A stretch of 64,000 nucleotides of DNA from Rubrivirga litoralis (GCF_031846415.1 NZ_JAVRHT010000014.1:1-64000), one strand, 5' to 3'. Counted from the stretch's first letter, positions 18,598-28,283 are shown. The notes: generated by a model from the letters alone, not told the origin. Numbers and translations: made by a program.

Positions 18598-19857
18598 CTA
18601 CCCCCCAAACCGGATCACCTGGATCGGCTCGACCCGCGACGCCGCCCGCGCCGGCACGTACGCCGCCAGCGTGCACAGCGCGACGGCCGCCGCGACCGTC
18701 AGCGCCACGTCCAGCAGGCGGACCTCGACCGGCGCCACGCTGAGGTAGTACGCGTCCTCCGGTAGCTCGATGAGCTCGAACCGCGTCTGGACCCATGCGA
18801 ACCCGAGCGCGACGGCCGCCCCACCCGCCGCCCCGATCACGCCGACGAGGAACCCGAACAGCACGAACATCCGCCGCACCGCCGCCCGGCTCGCCCCCAT
18901 CGCCAGGACGGTCCCGATCTCCTGCGCCTTCTCGAGCACCACCATGAGCAGCGCCCCAACGATGTTGAAGGCGGCCACGACGACCAGGATCGAGATCACG
19001 AGCGGGACGATGCTCTGCTGGAGCTCGACCCAGGCGAAGAGCCCGCGGTAGACGTCCTCGATGGGCCGCGCGTAGACCGGCGGACCGACCTCCTCGGTCA
19101 CGGCGTCGGCGACGGCCCGGGCCTCTGTCCGGTCGGCGAGCGTGAGGTCGATGCGCGTCGCGTCGGCCGCGCCGAATCGGAACAGCTCGCGGGCGGCGCC
19201 CAGCGAGACGAAGGCGTAGCTGTCGTCGAAGTCGCCGAGCCCGGTCTCGTAGACGCCCGCCACGTGGAACTGCTTGACGTAGGGCCGCGAGGCGAGCGCG
19301 CCGCCGCCCAGCCCGCGCGTCGAGAACGCTGTCACGCGCTGACCCGGTTCGAGCCCCAGCCGCTCCGCGAGGCGCTGGCCCACGACGAGCCCGGGCAGGC
19401 CCTGGGCGTCGGGCGCGAACGAGAACGCCCCGGCTTCGATGTTGCCCGCCACGAACGGCTGCGCGTCCGCCTCGGTCCCCCACGCGAGCACGCCGTCGAC
19501 CTGGCTCGCCCCGCCCTCGCCGCTCGCGCGCAGCAGCGCGAAGTCGACGACGGCCGGCGTGGCGCGCTCGACGCCCGGGAGCGCCGCAAGGCGGTCCACG
19601 AGCGGGGCGGCGTCTTCGAGCGGCGTCCCGAGAAAGCTCTCGACCTGGACCTCCTGCCCGAACCCGACGATCTTGGCCTCGATCTCGCGGCTGAACCCGC
19701 GCACGATCATGACGGCCAGGAGCAGCGCGCCCGTCCCCACCGCCACCCCGCCCACGGCGGCGAGCACCACGAACCGCAGGAACCCGCGCCGGGCGTCGCG
19801 GCCCTGGGCGCCGCGGAGGTAGCGGAGGGCGAGCGTGCGTTCGAACGGTCCAATCAT
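18598..19857 (-). CDS. ABC transporter permease, LolC/LolE (FtsX-MacB) family
   Basis: 419 residues. N-terminal RYLRG, a first helix (FVVLAAVGGVAVGTGALLLAVMIV), a large extracytoplasmic domain of about 200 residues, then three helices in the C-terminal half (IVPLVISILVVVAAFNIVGALL, FVLFGFLVGVIGAAGGAAVALG and VALTVAAAVALCTLAAYVPA). EKAQEIGTVLAMGASRAAVRRMF and the ending ARAASRVEPIQVIR are typical of LolC/E. These permeases extract lipoproteins from the inner membrane with LolD, which is not encoded here. Several lipoproteins in this window would be clients. Confidence 0.88.
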   Translation of the reverse strand: MIGPFERTLALRYLRGAQGRDARRGFLRFVVLAAVGGVAVGTGALLLAVMIVRGFSREIEAKIVGFGQEVQVESFLGTPLEDAAPLVDRLAALPGVERATPAVVDFALLRASGEGGASQVDGVLAWGTEADAQPFVAGNIEAGAFSFAPDAQGLPGLVVGQRLAERLGLEPGQRVTAFSTRGLGGGALASRPYVKQFHVAGVYETGLGDFDDSYAFVSLGAARELFRFGAADATRIDLTLADRTEARAVADAVTEEVGPPVYARPIEDVYRGLFAWVELQQSIVPLVISILVVVAAFNIVGALLMVVLEKAQEIGTVLAMGASRAAVRRMFVLFGFLVGVIGAAGGAAVALGFAWVQTRFELIELPEDAYYLSVAPVEVRLLDVALTVAAAVALCTLAAYVPARAASRVEPIQVIRFGG

Positions 19858-19922
19858 GGGCGGACCCGATGGGCGGGGCGGGGTGAGCGGGCGGCGGCGC
19901 CCCGGGCGGGGTGGAAGATCGC

Positions 19923-19994
19923 GGAAGAGCGGAAGAGCGGAAGAGCGGAAGAGCGGAAGAGCGGAAGAGCGGAAGAGCGGAAGAGCGGAAGAGC
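19923..19994. repeat. 8-bp tandem repeat, nine copies of GGAAGAGC
   Basis: Nine uninterrupted copies, followed by a degenerate GGAAGGTG. It lies in the 303-base gap between the start of the minus-strand permease gene and pruA. Copy number at such arrays is usually variable between strains. Confidence 0.9.
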
Positions 19995-20053
19995 GGAAGG
20001 TGCCGTGGGCGGGGCGGGAGCCGCACGGAGCTTTTCGGCCGCCGCCCCGCCCC

Positions 20054-20098
20054 CTGCTCTACCTGCTCTACCTGCTCTACCTGCTCTACCTGCTCCGG
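20054..20098. repeat. 9-bp tandem repeat, CTGCTCTAC
   Basis: Four perfect copies (20054-20089) and a partial fifth ending CTGCTCCGG. It lies about 60 bases upstream of the pruA start, in the same gap as the GGAAGAGC array. Transcription of pruA from upstream would read through it. Confidence 0.85.
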
Positions 20099-20160
20099 CC
20101 CGAGAACGCCGGGCGGGGCGGCGCGTTTATACACCGACACCCCCTCCCCCACCCCGCCCT

Positions 20161-21843
20161 ATGAACAACGCCGTCGCCACCCCGCCCGCCCCCGTCAACG
20201 AGACCGTGCTCGGGTACGCCCCTGGGAGCCCCGAGCGCCGAGCGCTCCAGCGCGCCGTCGCCGAGATGCGGGCGACCGAGGTCGAGGTGCTCCCCGTCGT
20301 CGGCGGGCGCCGCGTCGAGACCGGGCGGACGGCCACGATGCGCGCGCCGCACGACCTCTCGCACACCCTCGGCACCTACCACAAGGCCCGCACCGAGGAC
20401 GTCGAGGCCGGCATTCAGGCCGCGCTCGACGCCCGCCACGACTGGATGCGGATGGACTGGACCGACCGGGCCGCCGTCTTCCTCAAGGCCGCCGACCTCC
20501 TCGCCGGCCCGTGGCGCGCGCGCATGAACGCGGCGACCATGCTGGGCCAGTCGAAGAACGCCTACCAGGCCGAGATCGACTCGGCGTGCGAGCTCGTCGA
20601 CTTTCTCCGGTTCAACGCGTGGTTCATGCGCGACATCTACGAGGAGCAGCCGGTGAGCTCGCCCGGCGTGTGGAACCGGACCGAGTACCGCGGGCTCGAG
20701 GGGTTCGTGTTCGCCGTCACCCCGTTCAACTTCACGGCGATCGCCGCCAACCTGCCGGCCGCGCCCGCGCTCATGGGCAACACCGTCGTGTGGAAGCCGG
20801 CCCCGGCCCAGATGCGCGCCGCCGCCGTGGTCATGGAGCTGTTCGAGGCCGCCGGCCTCCCCCCGGGCGTCATCAACATGCTCCCGGGCGACGGCGCCGA
20901 CGTGGGCGACCCGGTCCTGGCGTCGGAGCACCTGACGGGCCTCCACTTTACGGGCTCCACGCCGACGTTCAACCACCTCTGGCACTCGATCGGCAAAAAC
21001 CTCGACCACTACCGGGCCTACCCGCGGATCGTGGGCGAGACGGGCGGGAAGGACTTTATCGTCGCCCACGAGTCGGCTGACCCCGACGCCGTCGCCACGG
21101 CCATTGTGCGCGGCGCCTTCGAGTACCAGGGGCAGAAGTGCTCGGCGGCCAGCCGCGTTTACCTCCCCGCCCCGCTCTGGCCCGACGTGCAGGCCGCGCT
21201 CGAGTCGCAGCTCGCCGAGATCAAGGTCGGCCCGGTCGAGGACTTCTCGAACTTCGTCAACGCCGTCATCGACGAGAAGGCGTTCGACAAGATCACCGGC
21301 TACATCGACCGCGCGCAGGAGGCGAGCGGCGTAGAGGTCGCCCACGGCGGGACGTACGACAAGAGCGAGGGCTACTTCGTCGACCCGACCGTCCTGGTCG
21401 TCGACGACCCGGCGTACGAGACGATGGAGCAGGAGATCTTCGGGCCGGTCGCCTCGGTCTGGGTGGCGCCCGAGGGCAAGAGCTTCGACGACGTCCTCGA
21501 CCTCGTCGACCGGACGAGCCCGTACGCCCTCACCGGCGCCGTCTTCGCCCGCGACCGCGCCGTGCTCGCCCACGCCGCGGACCGCCTCGCCGAGTCGGCC
21601 GGCAACTTCTACCTCAACGACAAGCCGACCGGCGCGGTCGTTGGGCAGCAACCGTTTGGCGGCGCCCGCGGCTCGGGCACGAACGACAAGGCGGGCTCCA
21701 AGATGAACCTCCTCCGGTGGACCAGCCTCCGCTCGATCAAGGAGACGTTCGTTCCGGCCCAGCACTTTACCTACCCCTTCCTCGCGCCCGACGAGAACGA
21801 GCCGGCCGGCGACGGCGCGGCCGAGAAGGTGGTCGTGATGTGA
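20161..21843 (+). CDS. pruA: L-glutamate gamma-semialdehyde dehydrogenase (P5C dehydrogenase)
   Basis: 560 residues from ATG 20161, preceded directly by CACCCCGCCCT. It is an aldehyde dehydrogenase of the stand-alone P5CDH type: AVTPFNFTAIAANLPAAPAL (NAD site), IVGETGGKDF (general base Glu), QGQKCSAASRVYLP (catalytic Cys) and a C-terminal QQPFGGARGSGTNDKAG. It oxidises glutamate semialdehyde to glutamate in proline degradation. No proline dehydrogenase gene is nearby. Confidence 0.93.
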   Translation: MNNAVATPPAPVNETVLGYAPGSPERRALQRAVAEMRATEVEVLPVVGGRRVETGRTATMRAPHDLSHTLGTYHKARTEDVEAGIQAALDARHDWMRMDWTDRAAVFLKAADLLAGPWRARMNAATMLGQSKNAYQAEIDSACELVDFLRFNAWFMRDIYEEQPVSSPGVWNRTEYRGLEGFVFAVTPFNFTAIAANLPAAPALMGNTVVWKPAPAQMRAAAVVMELFEAAGLPPGVINMLPGDGADVGDPVLASEHLTGLHFTGSTPTFNHLWHSIGKNLDHYRAYPRIVGETGGKDFIVAHESADPDAVATAIVRGAFEYQGQKCSAASRVYLPAPLWPDVQAALESQLAEIKVGPVEDFSNFVNAVIDEKAFDKITGYIDRAQEASGVEVAHGGTYDKSEGYFVDPTVLVVDDPAYETMEQEIFGPVASVWVAPEGKSFDDVLDLVDRTSPYALTGAVFARDRAVLAHAADRLAESAGNFYLNDKPTGAVVGQQPFGGARGSGTNDKAGSKMNLLRWTSLRSIKETFVPAQHFTYPFLAPDENEPAGDGAAEKVVVM

Positions 21844-21849
21844 GCACCT

Positions 21850-21885
21850 CCGGTGGGCACGGGGTACCGGGTACGAGGTACGTCG
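21850..21885. repeat. GTAC-rich degenerate repeat
   Basis: GGTACCGGGTACGAGGTAC units repeat with about 7-base spacing just after pruA. Similar GTAC-rich units recur at 42101-42170 in inverted halves, so this belongs to a dispersed family. Confidence 0.5.
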
Positions 21886-21920
21886 GACGTCGCCAGGAAC
21901 CGCCGCCCTGCCCGTTCCAC

Positions 21921-22448
21921 ATGGACCCCGCCCCGCCCCGCTCTCAAGCCGCCCCGCCCCGCCCGCCGCTGGGCGGGGCGGTCGTGTTTGCGAGCGTGCA
22001 CCATCCAGGTGTGGTAGGGCGGCCGTACCTGGCGCTGGAGGCGCAGGCGCGGCCGGTCGCCCTGGCGCTTCTGGTCGTGATGACGGTCGGGCTCGCGGCG
22101 GCGCTCCAGGGCGAGGCCATCCTGTGGCCGTTCGTGACGGGCACGGCCCTCGCCTACGCACTCGCCGCGGCCTATGGGCAGAGCACGCTCGTGCGCACGC
22201 CGGCCGAGGTCGAGGTGCGCGGCCCGTTCGCCGCCGTCCGCAGCGTGTGGAGCGTGGCCGGCGCGCGCGGGCGGGGCGGGCTGGCGCCGGTCCACTCGGC
22301 CCGGCTCGTCCACGGCGAGTTGCTGGTCGGCCTGGGCGACTACGTGACGACGCTCCGCCGCGAGGACTGGCCCGACTTCGACGGCCTCGTCGACGCGCTG
22401 CGCGGGGCGGCGGGGGCGGGGCGGGCGCTGGCGGGCGGGGCGGGGTGA
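21921..22448 (+). CDS. Hypothetical membrane protein, two helices
   Basis: 175 residues from ATG 21921. After a Pro/Ala-rich start there are two hydrophobic segments (ARPVALALLVVMTVGLAAALQ and WPFVTGTALAYALAAAY), then a soluble C-terminal domain of about 100 residues (VEVRGPFAAVRSVWSV; LLVGLGDYVTTLRREDWPDF) that resembles bacterial PH-like or DUF-type small domains. I do not recognise the family. Codon usage and conserved-looking hydrophobicity support it as real. It sits between pruA and herA on the same strand. Confidence 0.6.
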   Translation: MDPAPPRSQAAPPRPPLGGAVVFASVHHPGVVGRPYLALEAQARPVALALLVVMTVGLAAALQGEAILWPFVTGTALAYALAAAYGQSTLVRTPAEVEVRGPFAAVRSVWSVAGARGRGGLAPVHSARLVHGELLVGLGDYVTTLRREDWPDFDGLVDALRGAAGAGRALAGGAG

Positions 22449-22578
22449 GTGGGCGTCCGGGCGAGCCTAATGCCGTGTGCGGAGTATCCGGCAGCACGGG
22501 GCGGGGCGGCCCGTGACGCACCCCTGTCCCGCCCCGCCTCTAGCTTCTGCCACCCCGCCCCGCCCTTTCGATTTGCCC

Positions 22579-24240
22579 ATGTCGCTCGACTCGTCCACCC
22601 GTTCCCGCGTCGGCGTGCTCACGCGGGGGTCGCTCGGCCAAGGCGTCGAGATGAAGCTGGACCCCGCGCGGTCCGTCGAGTCCGTCCGCGCTGGGACGTT
22701 CGTGGTGGTCGAGGGTGAGACGTTCGACTTTTTCTCGCTCATCACCGACCTCTCGATCGACGCCGCCAACGAGGGCATCCTGCTCCGCCCACCCGGCGCC
22801 GACGACGAGCTGCTGCGGCGCGTGCTCCAGGGCTCGGGCACGTACGCGACCGTCTCGCTCCGGCCGCAGCTCATGGTCCCGCAGGGGATCGGCGACGAGC
22901 CGCCACTGCCGGTCAAGACCGTCCCCGCCCACTTTTCGGCGGTCGGCGAGGCGACCGAGGACGACGTGGCGCGTGTGTTCGGGGCCGAGGCGCTGGACGG
23001 CGGCGACCGCTTTTTCCACGTCGGCACGCCGCTCGGGATGGACACGCCCGTGTGCCTCGACCTCGCGCGGTTCGTCGAGCGCTCGAACGCCGTGTTCGGG
23101 AAGACCGGGACGGGCAAGAGCTTCCTTACGCGGCTGCTCCTGGCCGGCACGATCGCGACGGGCCGCGCCGTCTCACTCGTGTTCGACATGCACAACGAGT
23201 ACGGCGACCGCGCGCGCCAGGAGACCGACGGCGACGCGACGGCCTTCGTGCCCGGGCTCCGGCAGCTGTTCGGGCCGAAGGTCCAGATCTTCTCGCTCGA
23301 CCCGGAGAGCACGCGCCGGCGGGGCGGCTCGACCGACGTTGAGCTCCACCTCTACGCCGACCAGGTCGAGCCCGAGGACGTCCTCCCGCTCCGCGAGACG
23401 CTCAACCTCAACGCGACGGCGACCGAGAGCGCGTACGGGCTCAAAAAGCAGTACGGCCGGCGGTGGCTGGCCCGGCTCCTGGAGGCCGCCCCGCCCGAGG
23501 TCGAGCAGATGGCCGAGGAGACCGGGGCGCACCCGGGCTCGCTCGCCGCGCTCCGCCGGAAGCTCGACCGCCTGGACGGCCTGCCCTTTTTCCACCTCGA
23601 AGAGCAGCGCGGGAAGCAGGACGCCGTCGACGAGTTGTTCCAGACGCTCGACGCCGGGCGCTCGGTCGTGCTCGAGTTCGGCCGCTACAACTCGCTCCTC
23701 GTCTACCTCCTCGTCGCCAACGTCATCACGCGGCGGCTGCGGCACCGCTACGAGGCCAAGATGGAGGCGTACGAGAAGACGCAGAACGAGGCCGACAAGC
23801 CGCAGCAGCTCCTGATCACCGTCGAGGAGGCCCACAACTTCCTCGGGCCGGAGACCGCCCGCGAGACGCCGTTCGGGAAGATCGCCCGCGAGATGCGGAA
23901 GTTTTTCGTGTCGCTCCTCATCGTCGACCAGCGGCCGTCGGGGATCGACGAGGAGGTGTTGAGCCAGATCGGGACGAAGCTCGTGGCCCAGCTTAACGAC
24001 GAAAAGGACATCGCGGCGGCGCTCGTGGGCTCGCCCGGGGCCGGCGGGCTGAGGCAGATCCTGGCGTCGCTGGACTCGAAGCAGCAGGCGCTGCTCCTGG
24101 GCCACGCCGTCCCCATGCCCATCACGATCCGCACGCGCGACTACGGCCCCGACCTGTTCGCCGCCGTCAAGGCGCGGGCGGGGCGGCCCGAGGCCGAGTC
24201 GGCGGCCGAGATCCAGGAGGCGATGGGCACGCTGTTTTAG
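22579..24240 (+). CDS. herA: HerA-like ATPase / DNA translocase
   Basis: 553 residues from ATG 22579. The N-terminal beta-barrel region (GVLTRGSLGQGVEMKLDP) fits the HAS-barrel. Walker A is GKTGTGKSFLTRLLLAG at about residue 175, with VSLVFDMHNEYG after it and LLITVEEAHNFLGPE as Walker B. VDQRPSGIDEEVLSQIGTKL is the arginine-finger region. HerA hexamers drive DNA end resection with the nuclease NurA, and some lineages use them in phage defence. No NurA, Sir2 or other partner gene is adjacent. The 7-bp array starts directly at the stop codon. Confidence 0.85.
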   Translation: MSLDSSTRSRVGVLTRGSLGQGVEMKLDPARSVESVRAGTFVVVEGETFDFFSLITDLSIDAANEGILLRPPGADDELLRRVLQGSGTYATVSLRPQLMVPQGIGDEPPLPVKTVPAHFSAVGEATEDDVARVFGAEALDGGDRFFHVGTPLGMDTPVCLDLARFVERSNAVFGKTGTGKSFLTRLLLAGTIATGRAVSLVFDMHNEYGDRARQETDGDATAFVPGLRQLFGPKVQIFSLDPESTRRRGGSTDVELHLYADQVEPEDVLPLRETLNLNATATESAYGLKKQYGRRWLARLLEAAPPEVEQMAEETGAHPGSLAALRRKLDRLDGLPFFHLEEQRGKQDAVDELFQTLDAGRSVVLEFGRYNSLLVYLLVANVITRRLRHRYEAKMEAYEKTQNEADKPQQLLITVEEAHNFLGPETARETPFGKIAREMRKFFVSLLIVDQRPSGIDEEVLSQIGTKLVAQLNDEKDIAAALVGSPGAGGLRQILASLDSKQQALLLGHAVPMPITIRTRDYGPDLFAAVKARAGRPEAESAAEIQEAMGTLF

Positions 24241-24296
24241 GGCAGCGGGCAGCGGGCAGCGGGCAGCGGGCAGCGGGCAGCGGGCAGCGGGCAGCG
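24241..24296. repeat. 7-bp tandem repeat, eight copies of GGCAGCG
   Basis: Eight perfect copies begin on the base after the herA stop codon. The array is followed by GGGGCAAGATGCGCCACCCCGCCC, a tail similar to that after the GGCGAGC array near 42033. It could affect the herA mRNA 3' end. Confidence 0.92.
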
Positions 24297-24342
24297 GGGG
24301 CAAGATGCGCCACCCCGCCCGCGACGTGGGCGGGGCGGGGTC

Positions 24343-24595
24343 GTAGGGGCGACCGGCGGTCGCCCGTCCGGGCACGGCGCGTGATGCAGGGCGGGGCGGC
24401 ATCGGGCGGGGCGGTGCCAGGCCGAACCGCCCCGCCCTCGTCACAACCATCCCTAGCCCCTCTTGGCTGCGCCGACGCTTCGCGGTGGCCAGGAGGGGGA
24501 CTGCCGCCGCCGCCGGTTAACGGCGGCCTCGCCGGTCACCACCCCGCCCAGGTGTGGACGGGGCGGGGCGAAACAAAACGGGCACCACCCCGCCC
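24343..24595. repeat. Composite dispersed repeat, copy A
   Basis: In order: GTAG followed by the hairpin GGGCGACC-GGC-GGTCGCCC (24347-24365); a 68-bp block (24444-24511) containing TAGCCCCTCTTGGCTGCGCC and a near-perfect 11-bp stem (CCCCTCTTGGC with GCCAGGAGGGG); and a 36-bp block (24560-24595) with AAACAAAACGGGCACC between GGGGCGGGGCG and CCCCGCCC. Copy B at 36694-37005 has the same order. No gene is present in 24241-24696. Confidence 0.8.
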
Positions 24596-24696
24596 GCGCG
24601 CCCTTTTTCCCGAGGGCGGGGCGGGGCAGAACAAACGGGCGGGGGGCGCATAGTCAGCCGCCGCCCCCGTTGTCGACGGCCGCCCCGCCCGCCGCC

Positions 24697-25752
24697 ATGC
24701 CAGAGCTCCCGCGCCTCCGCGCCGCCCTCGCCGTTTGCCTGCTCGTCGCGCTCGCCGGGTGCGCCACGTCGGGCGCCCCGGTCGGCTCGCGGCTCCCAGA
24801 CGCGGCGGCCCACGCGGAGGCGGACGGGCTGGCCCCGTTCGACACGACGGCCCTCAACTTCCTCGTCGTCGGGGATTGGGGCCGGAACGGGTTCTTCAAC
24901 CAGCGCGAGGTGGCCCGCGGGATGGGCGAGATCGGCGGCCCGATCCGGAGCCGGTTCACGATCTCGACCGGCGACAACTTCTACACGTCCGGCGTGTCGT
25001 CGACGAACGACGTGCGGTGGGAGCGGTCGTTCGAGGACATCTACACGGCGCCCGCGCTCCAGAGCCGGTGGTACGCCGTGCTCGGCAACCACGACTGGCA
25101 GGGGAACGTGCCGGCCCAGATCGCCTACACCCGCCGGAGCGACCGCTGGTACATGCCGGCCCAGTACTACGCCGAGGAGATGACGCTCGGCGACGACTCG
25201 ACGCGCGCGCTGTTCGTGTTCCTCGACACCAACCCGCTCGCCTACCCGCCCGAGGACCGGCGGCGGTACAGCTCGACCGGCGACTGGGACCCCGAGGGCC
25301 AAATCGCGTGGCTCGAGCGAACCCTGGCCGCCTCCGACACGCCGTGGAAGATCGTCGTCGGCCACCACCCGATCTACGTCGGGTCGACGAGCTACAGCGA
25401 CAACCCGCGGCTGGTCGACTCGCTCGTCCCGCTGTTCGAGCGGCACGGGGTCCAGGCGTACTTCGCCGGGCACGACCATAACCTCCAGCACCACCGCCCG
25501 CCGGGCTCGAACGTCGACTACTTCGTGTCCGGCGCGGGGTCGCTCACGCGCGAGGTGATCCAGACGCCGAACACGCTGTTCGCGCTCCGCACGCCGGGCT
25601 TCATGGCCGTCTCGCTAACGGCCGACGTCATGGCCGTCCACGCCCACGACGCGGACGGCCGCCTCGTCTACCGCGCCGACGTCCCGCGCCGCCGCGGCGC
25701 GCGCCTCCCGCTCCCGTTCGGGATCTCCAGCGAACCGAGCGGGGGCGACTAG
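24697..25752 (+). CDS. Purple acid phosphatase-like metallophosphoesterase, lipoprotein
   Basis: 351 residues from ATG 24697. The signal peptide ends at a lipobox LALAGC-type site (VALAGC, Cys22), so it should be lipid-anchored in the envelope. Metal-binding motifs in order: VVGDWG, STGDNFY, LGNHDW, VGHHPIY and AGHDHNL. This is the set of tartrate-resistant/purple acid phosphatases, which hydrolyse phosphomonoesters. Start context is CCGCCCCGCCC a few bases upstream. It is convergent with the histidine kinase gene. Confidence 0.88.
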   Translation: MPELPRLRAALAVCLLVALAGCATSGAPVGSRLPDAAAHAEADGLAPFDTTALNFLVVGDWGRNGFFNQREVARGMGEIGGPIRSRFTISTGDNFYTSGVSSTNDVRWERSFEDIYTAPALQSRWYAVLGNHDWQGNVPAQIAYTRRSDRWYMPAQYYAEEMTLGDDSTRALFVFLDTNPLAYPPEDRRRYSSTGDWDPEGQIAWLERTLAASDTPWKIVVGHHPIYVGSTSYSDNPRLVDSLVPLFERHGVQAYFAGHDHNLQHHRPPGSNVDYFVSGAGSLTREVIQTPNTLFALRTPGFMAVSLTADVMAVHAHDADGRLVYRADVPRRRGARLPLPFGISSEPSGGD

Positions 25753-25841
25753 CCGCTGGGCACGGGCGGGGCGGGGAGCGCGGACCGCCCCGCCCACCGA
25801 AGCCAAGGCGATGTCGAGGGCGGGGCGCCGCCCGCCCCGCC

Positions 25842-28118
25842 CTACGCGGCGGCCGGGGCGCCGGTGCGGGCGCGGACGGCCTTCTCGATCGTCGCCGCCA
25901 GGAAGCGCGGGGCGACCGGTTTGGCGAGGTAGTCGTCGCACCCGGCGTCCAGGCACCGCTGGCGGTCGCCCTCCATCGCGTTGGCCGTGAGCGCGACGAC
26001 GGCCGGCGCCGGGTGCGGCCCGGGGTCCGACCGGATGGCGCGCGTGGCCTCCAGCCCGCCCATCACCGGCATCATGATGTCCATGAGCACCACGTCGTAG
26101 GGCTGGCGGCGAACGGCCTCGACGGCTTGCGCGCCGTCCGAGACCACGTCCGGGCGGTAGCCCAGGCGGCGCAGCGTGAGCAGGGCCACCTTCTGGTTGA
26201 CCGGGTTGTCCTCGGCGAGCAGGAGCCGCGCCGCCGGCAGGATCGCGTCCGCCGACATAACGACGGCCTGGGACGGCGGCGGCGGTCCGTCCGCGGCCTC
26301 CTCCCCGCCCTCTGCGGGCGGGGCGGGCGCGGGCGGGGCGACGGCCGGCTCAGGCTGCTCGGAGGCGGGGCGGGACACCCACGCGGCCGAGTCGGGCGGG
26401 GCGGCGTCGGCGCGCTCGGCGGGCGCGTCCGCAGAGACGCGGACGGCGACGGTGAAGCGGAACACGGAGCCCTCGCCGGGCACCGACTCCGCGGTCAGCT
26501 CGCCGCCCATCATCTGGACGAGCCGGCGGCAGATCGCGAGGCCCAGGCCGGTCCCCCCGTGCGTCCGCGCCGTCGACGGGTCGGCCTGCGTGAAGCGCTC
26601 GAAGACGGCGTCCAGGCGGTCCGGGGCGATCCCGACGCCCGTGTCCTCGACCTCGAACGCGAGGGCGGGCGGGCCGCCCGCCGGCGCCATCCGGGCGCGG
26701 ACGCATACGGAGCCCTCCGCCGTGAACTTGACGGCGTTCGAGAGCAGGTTGACGAGCACCTGCTGCACGCGCGTCGCGTCGCCGCCGACGGCCTCGGGCA
26801 CGTCGTCCGCCACCTCCGACGTCAGGTGGAGGCCCTTGGCGGCCCCCTGCTGCGCGACCATGCTCAGCGCCTCCTTAACGGCGCGGCGCGCGCTGAACGG
26901 CCGGTCTTCGAGCTCGAGGAGTCCGGCCTCGACCTTCGAGAAGTCGAGGATGTCGTTGATGATGGTGAGGAGCGCGTCGCTCGACGTGCGGACCGTGTCG
27001 ACAAAGTCGCGCTGCTCGTCGTCCAGGTCGGTGTCCAGGAGCAGCGTCGTCATGCCCGTCACGCCGTTCATGAGCGTGCGGATTTCGTGGCTCGTCGTGG
27101 CCAGGAACTCGCTGTTGGCGCGGGCCGCCGCCTCGGCCGCCCGCTTGTCGTCGAGGAGTTGGGCCTCGGCCGCCTTCTGCGCCGTCACGTCGCGCGAGAC
27201 GGCGACGAGCCCGACGACGGCGCCGGCCGCGTCGCGCACGGGGACGCGCGTGGTGAGGCGGACGCGCCCGGACGGCCCGGACTCCTCCTGGTCCACCGGC
27301 TCGCCGGCGCGCATGACGGCGTCGGCGGCCCGCCACTGCGGGGCGGGGAGGGTCCGGCCGGAGCCGCCCTCGCGGGTGCCCGCCCGGTTCCGCAGGACGA
27401 CCTGGCCCGATCGGTCGACGGCGACGACGGGGTCGGGCACGGCGTCGACGACCGTGCGGAGCACGCGCTGCCGGCCCTCGGCGGCCGCGAGCGCGGCCTT
27501 GGCCGCCTGCGCCGGCCGCGCGTCGCGGACGCACACGCCAAACAGCGCCCGCCCCGCCCCGAGTTGGACGGAGACGTCGGCGGGGATCTGGGTGCCGTCG
27601 GCGCAGACGACCATCCGCCGGTCCGCCGCGGGCGCTCCGGCGTCACCGGACGGGCGGAGCCGGGCGCGGTGGGCGTCGCGGTCGCCGGGCGCGAACAGGG
27701 TCTCGGCCAGGGCGGCGCCGGCGAGCGCGTCGGGGTCGTACCCGAGGAGCGTCCGGGCGGCCCGGTTCGCCACCTGCACCCGGTCCTCGGTGTCGACCAC
27801 GAAGACGGCGTCGGGGACCGCGTCGAAGGCCGCCGCGAGCAAGTCGCCTGAGTCGTCCGCTGGCTCCTCCGAACCGGCCGGCTCCTCAGGCACGTCCGCG
27901 GTCCCGCGGAAGCGGCCGGTGACGCGCCGCAGCCAGGACTCGGGCGCCGCCGCGAGGGCCGCGAGCACGGCCGGAGCGGCCGCGTCCGCTCCGACGTGCA
28001 GGGCGACCCACAGGCCGAGCAGCCCGACGACGAGGGCGACGCCGCGGGTCGGCTCGTCGGCCGTGGGCGGGGCGGTCGGCGCGTCGGCGGGCGGGCGGCG
28101 CTGCGAAGGGATCGGCAT
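25842..28118 (-). CDS. Hybrid sensor histidine kinase (PAS-PAS-HK-REC)
   Basis: 758 residues from ATG 28118. One or two N-terminal hydrophobic segments (GVALVVGLLGLWVALHVG) precede two PAS-like domains (LLAAAFDAVPDAVFVVDTED and VVDAVPDPVVAVDRSGQVVL). The phospho-acceptor His is at about residue 343 (ATTSHEIRT), followed by an HATPase with NLLSNAVKFT, DTGVGI and GTGLGLAICRRL. A Pro/Ala linker leads to a receiver domain with LLAEDNPVNQKVAL and VVLMDIMMPVMGG, Asp at about residue 679. HEIRT is followed by LMNG rather than the usual PMNG. Input signal unknown. Confidence 0.92.
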   Translation of the reverse strand: MPIPSQRRPPADAPTAPPTADEPTRGVALVVGLLGLWVALHVGADAAAPAVLAALAAAPESWLRRVTGRFRGTADVPEEPAGSEEPADDSGDLLAAAFDAVPDAVFVVDTEDRVQVANRAARTLLGYDPDALAGAALAETLFAPGDRDAHRARLRPSGDAGAPAADRRMVVCADGTQIPADVSVQLGAGRALFGVCVRDARPAQAAKAALAAAEGRQRVLRTVVDAVPDPVVAVDRSGQVVLRNRAGTREGGSGRTLPAPQWRAADAVMRAGEPVDQEESGPSGRVRLTTRVPVRDAAGAVVGLVAVSRDVTAQKAAEAQLLDDKRAAEAAARANSEFLATTSHEIRTLMNGVTGMTTLLLDTDLDDEQRDFVDTVRTSSDALLTIINDILDFSKVEAGLLELEDRPFSARRAVKEALSMVAQQGAAKGLHLTSEVADDVPEAVGGDATRVQQVLVNLLSNAVKFTAEGSVCVRARMAPAGGPPALAFEVEDTGVGIAPDRLDAVFERFTQADPSTARTHGGTGLGLAICRRLVQMMGGELTAESVPGEGSVFRFTVAVRVSADAPAERADAAPPDSAAWVSRPASEQPEPAVAPPAPAPPAEGGEEAADGPPPPSQAVVMSADAILPAARLLLAEDNPVNQKVALLTLRRLGYRPDVVSDGAQAVEAVRRQPYDVVLMDIMMPVMGGLEATRAIRSDPGPHPAPAVVALTANAMEGDRQRCLDAGCDDYLAKPVAPRFLAATIEKAVRARTGAPAAA

Positions 28119-28283
28119 AGGGGGATCGAGACGTTGCACCTGGGTATCGGCCGGGGGCGGCCGGGGTTAAACGCCCGTCTTGTTTATGGGGCGCGACCGC
28201 CCGGCCGATTCCGTTTGACTACGACCTGCGCCACCGCGGTAGTTTTCTCCCCCGATGGAGCGCCCCCCGGTCCCCACCCGTTT

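Noticed and set aside
27080..27095. HEIRTLMNG in the histidine kinase as an inactivating change
   Set aside because: The His, Glu and Arg of the H-box are intact; Pro to Leu alone is not evidence for loss of function.
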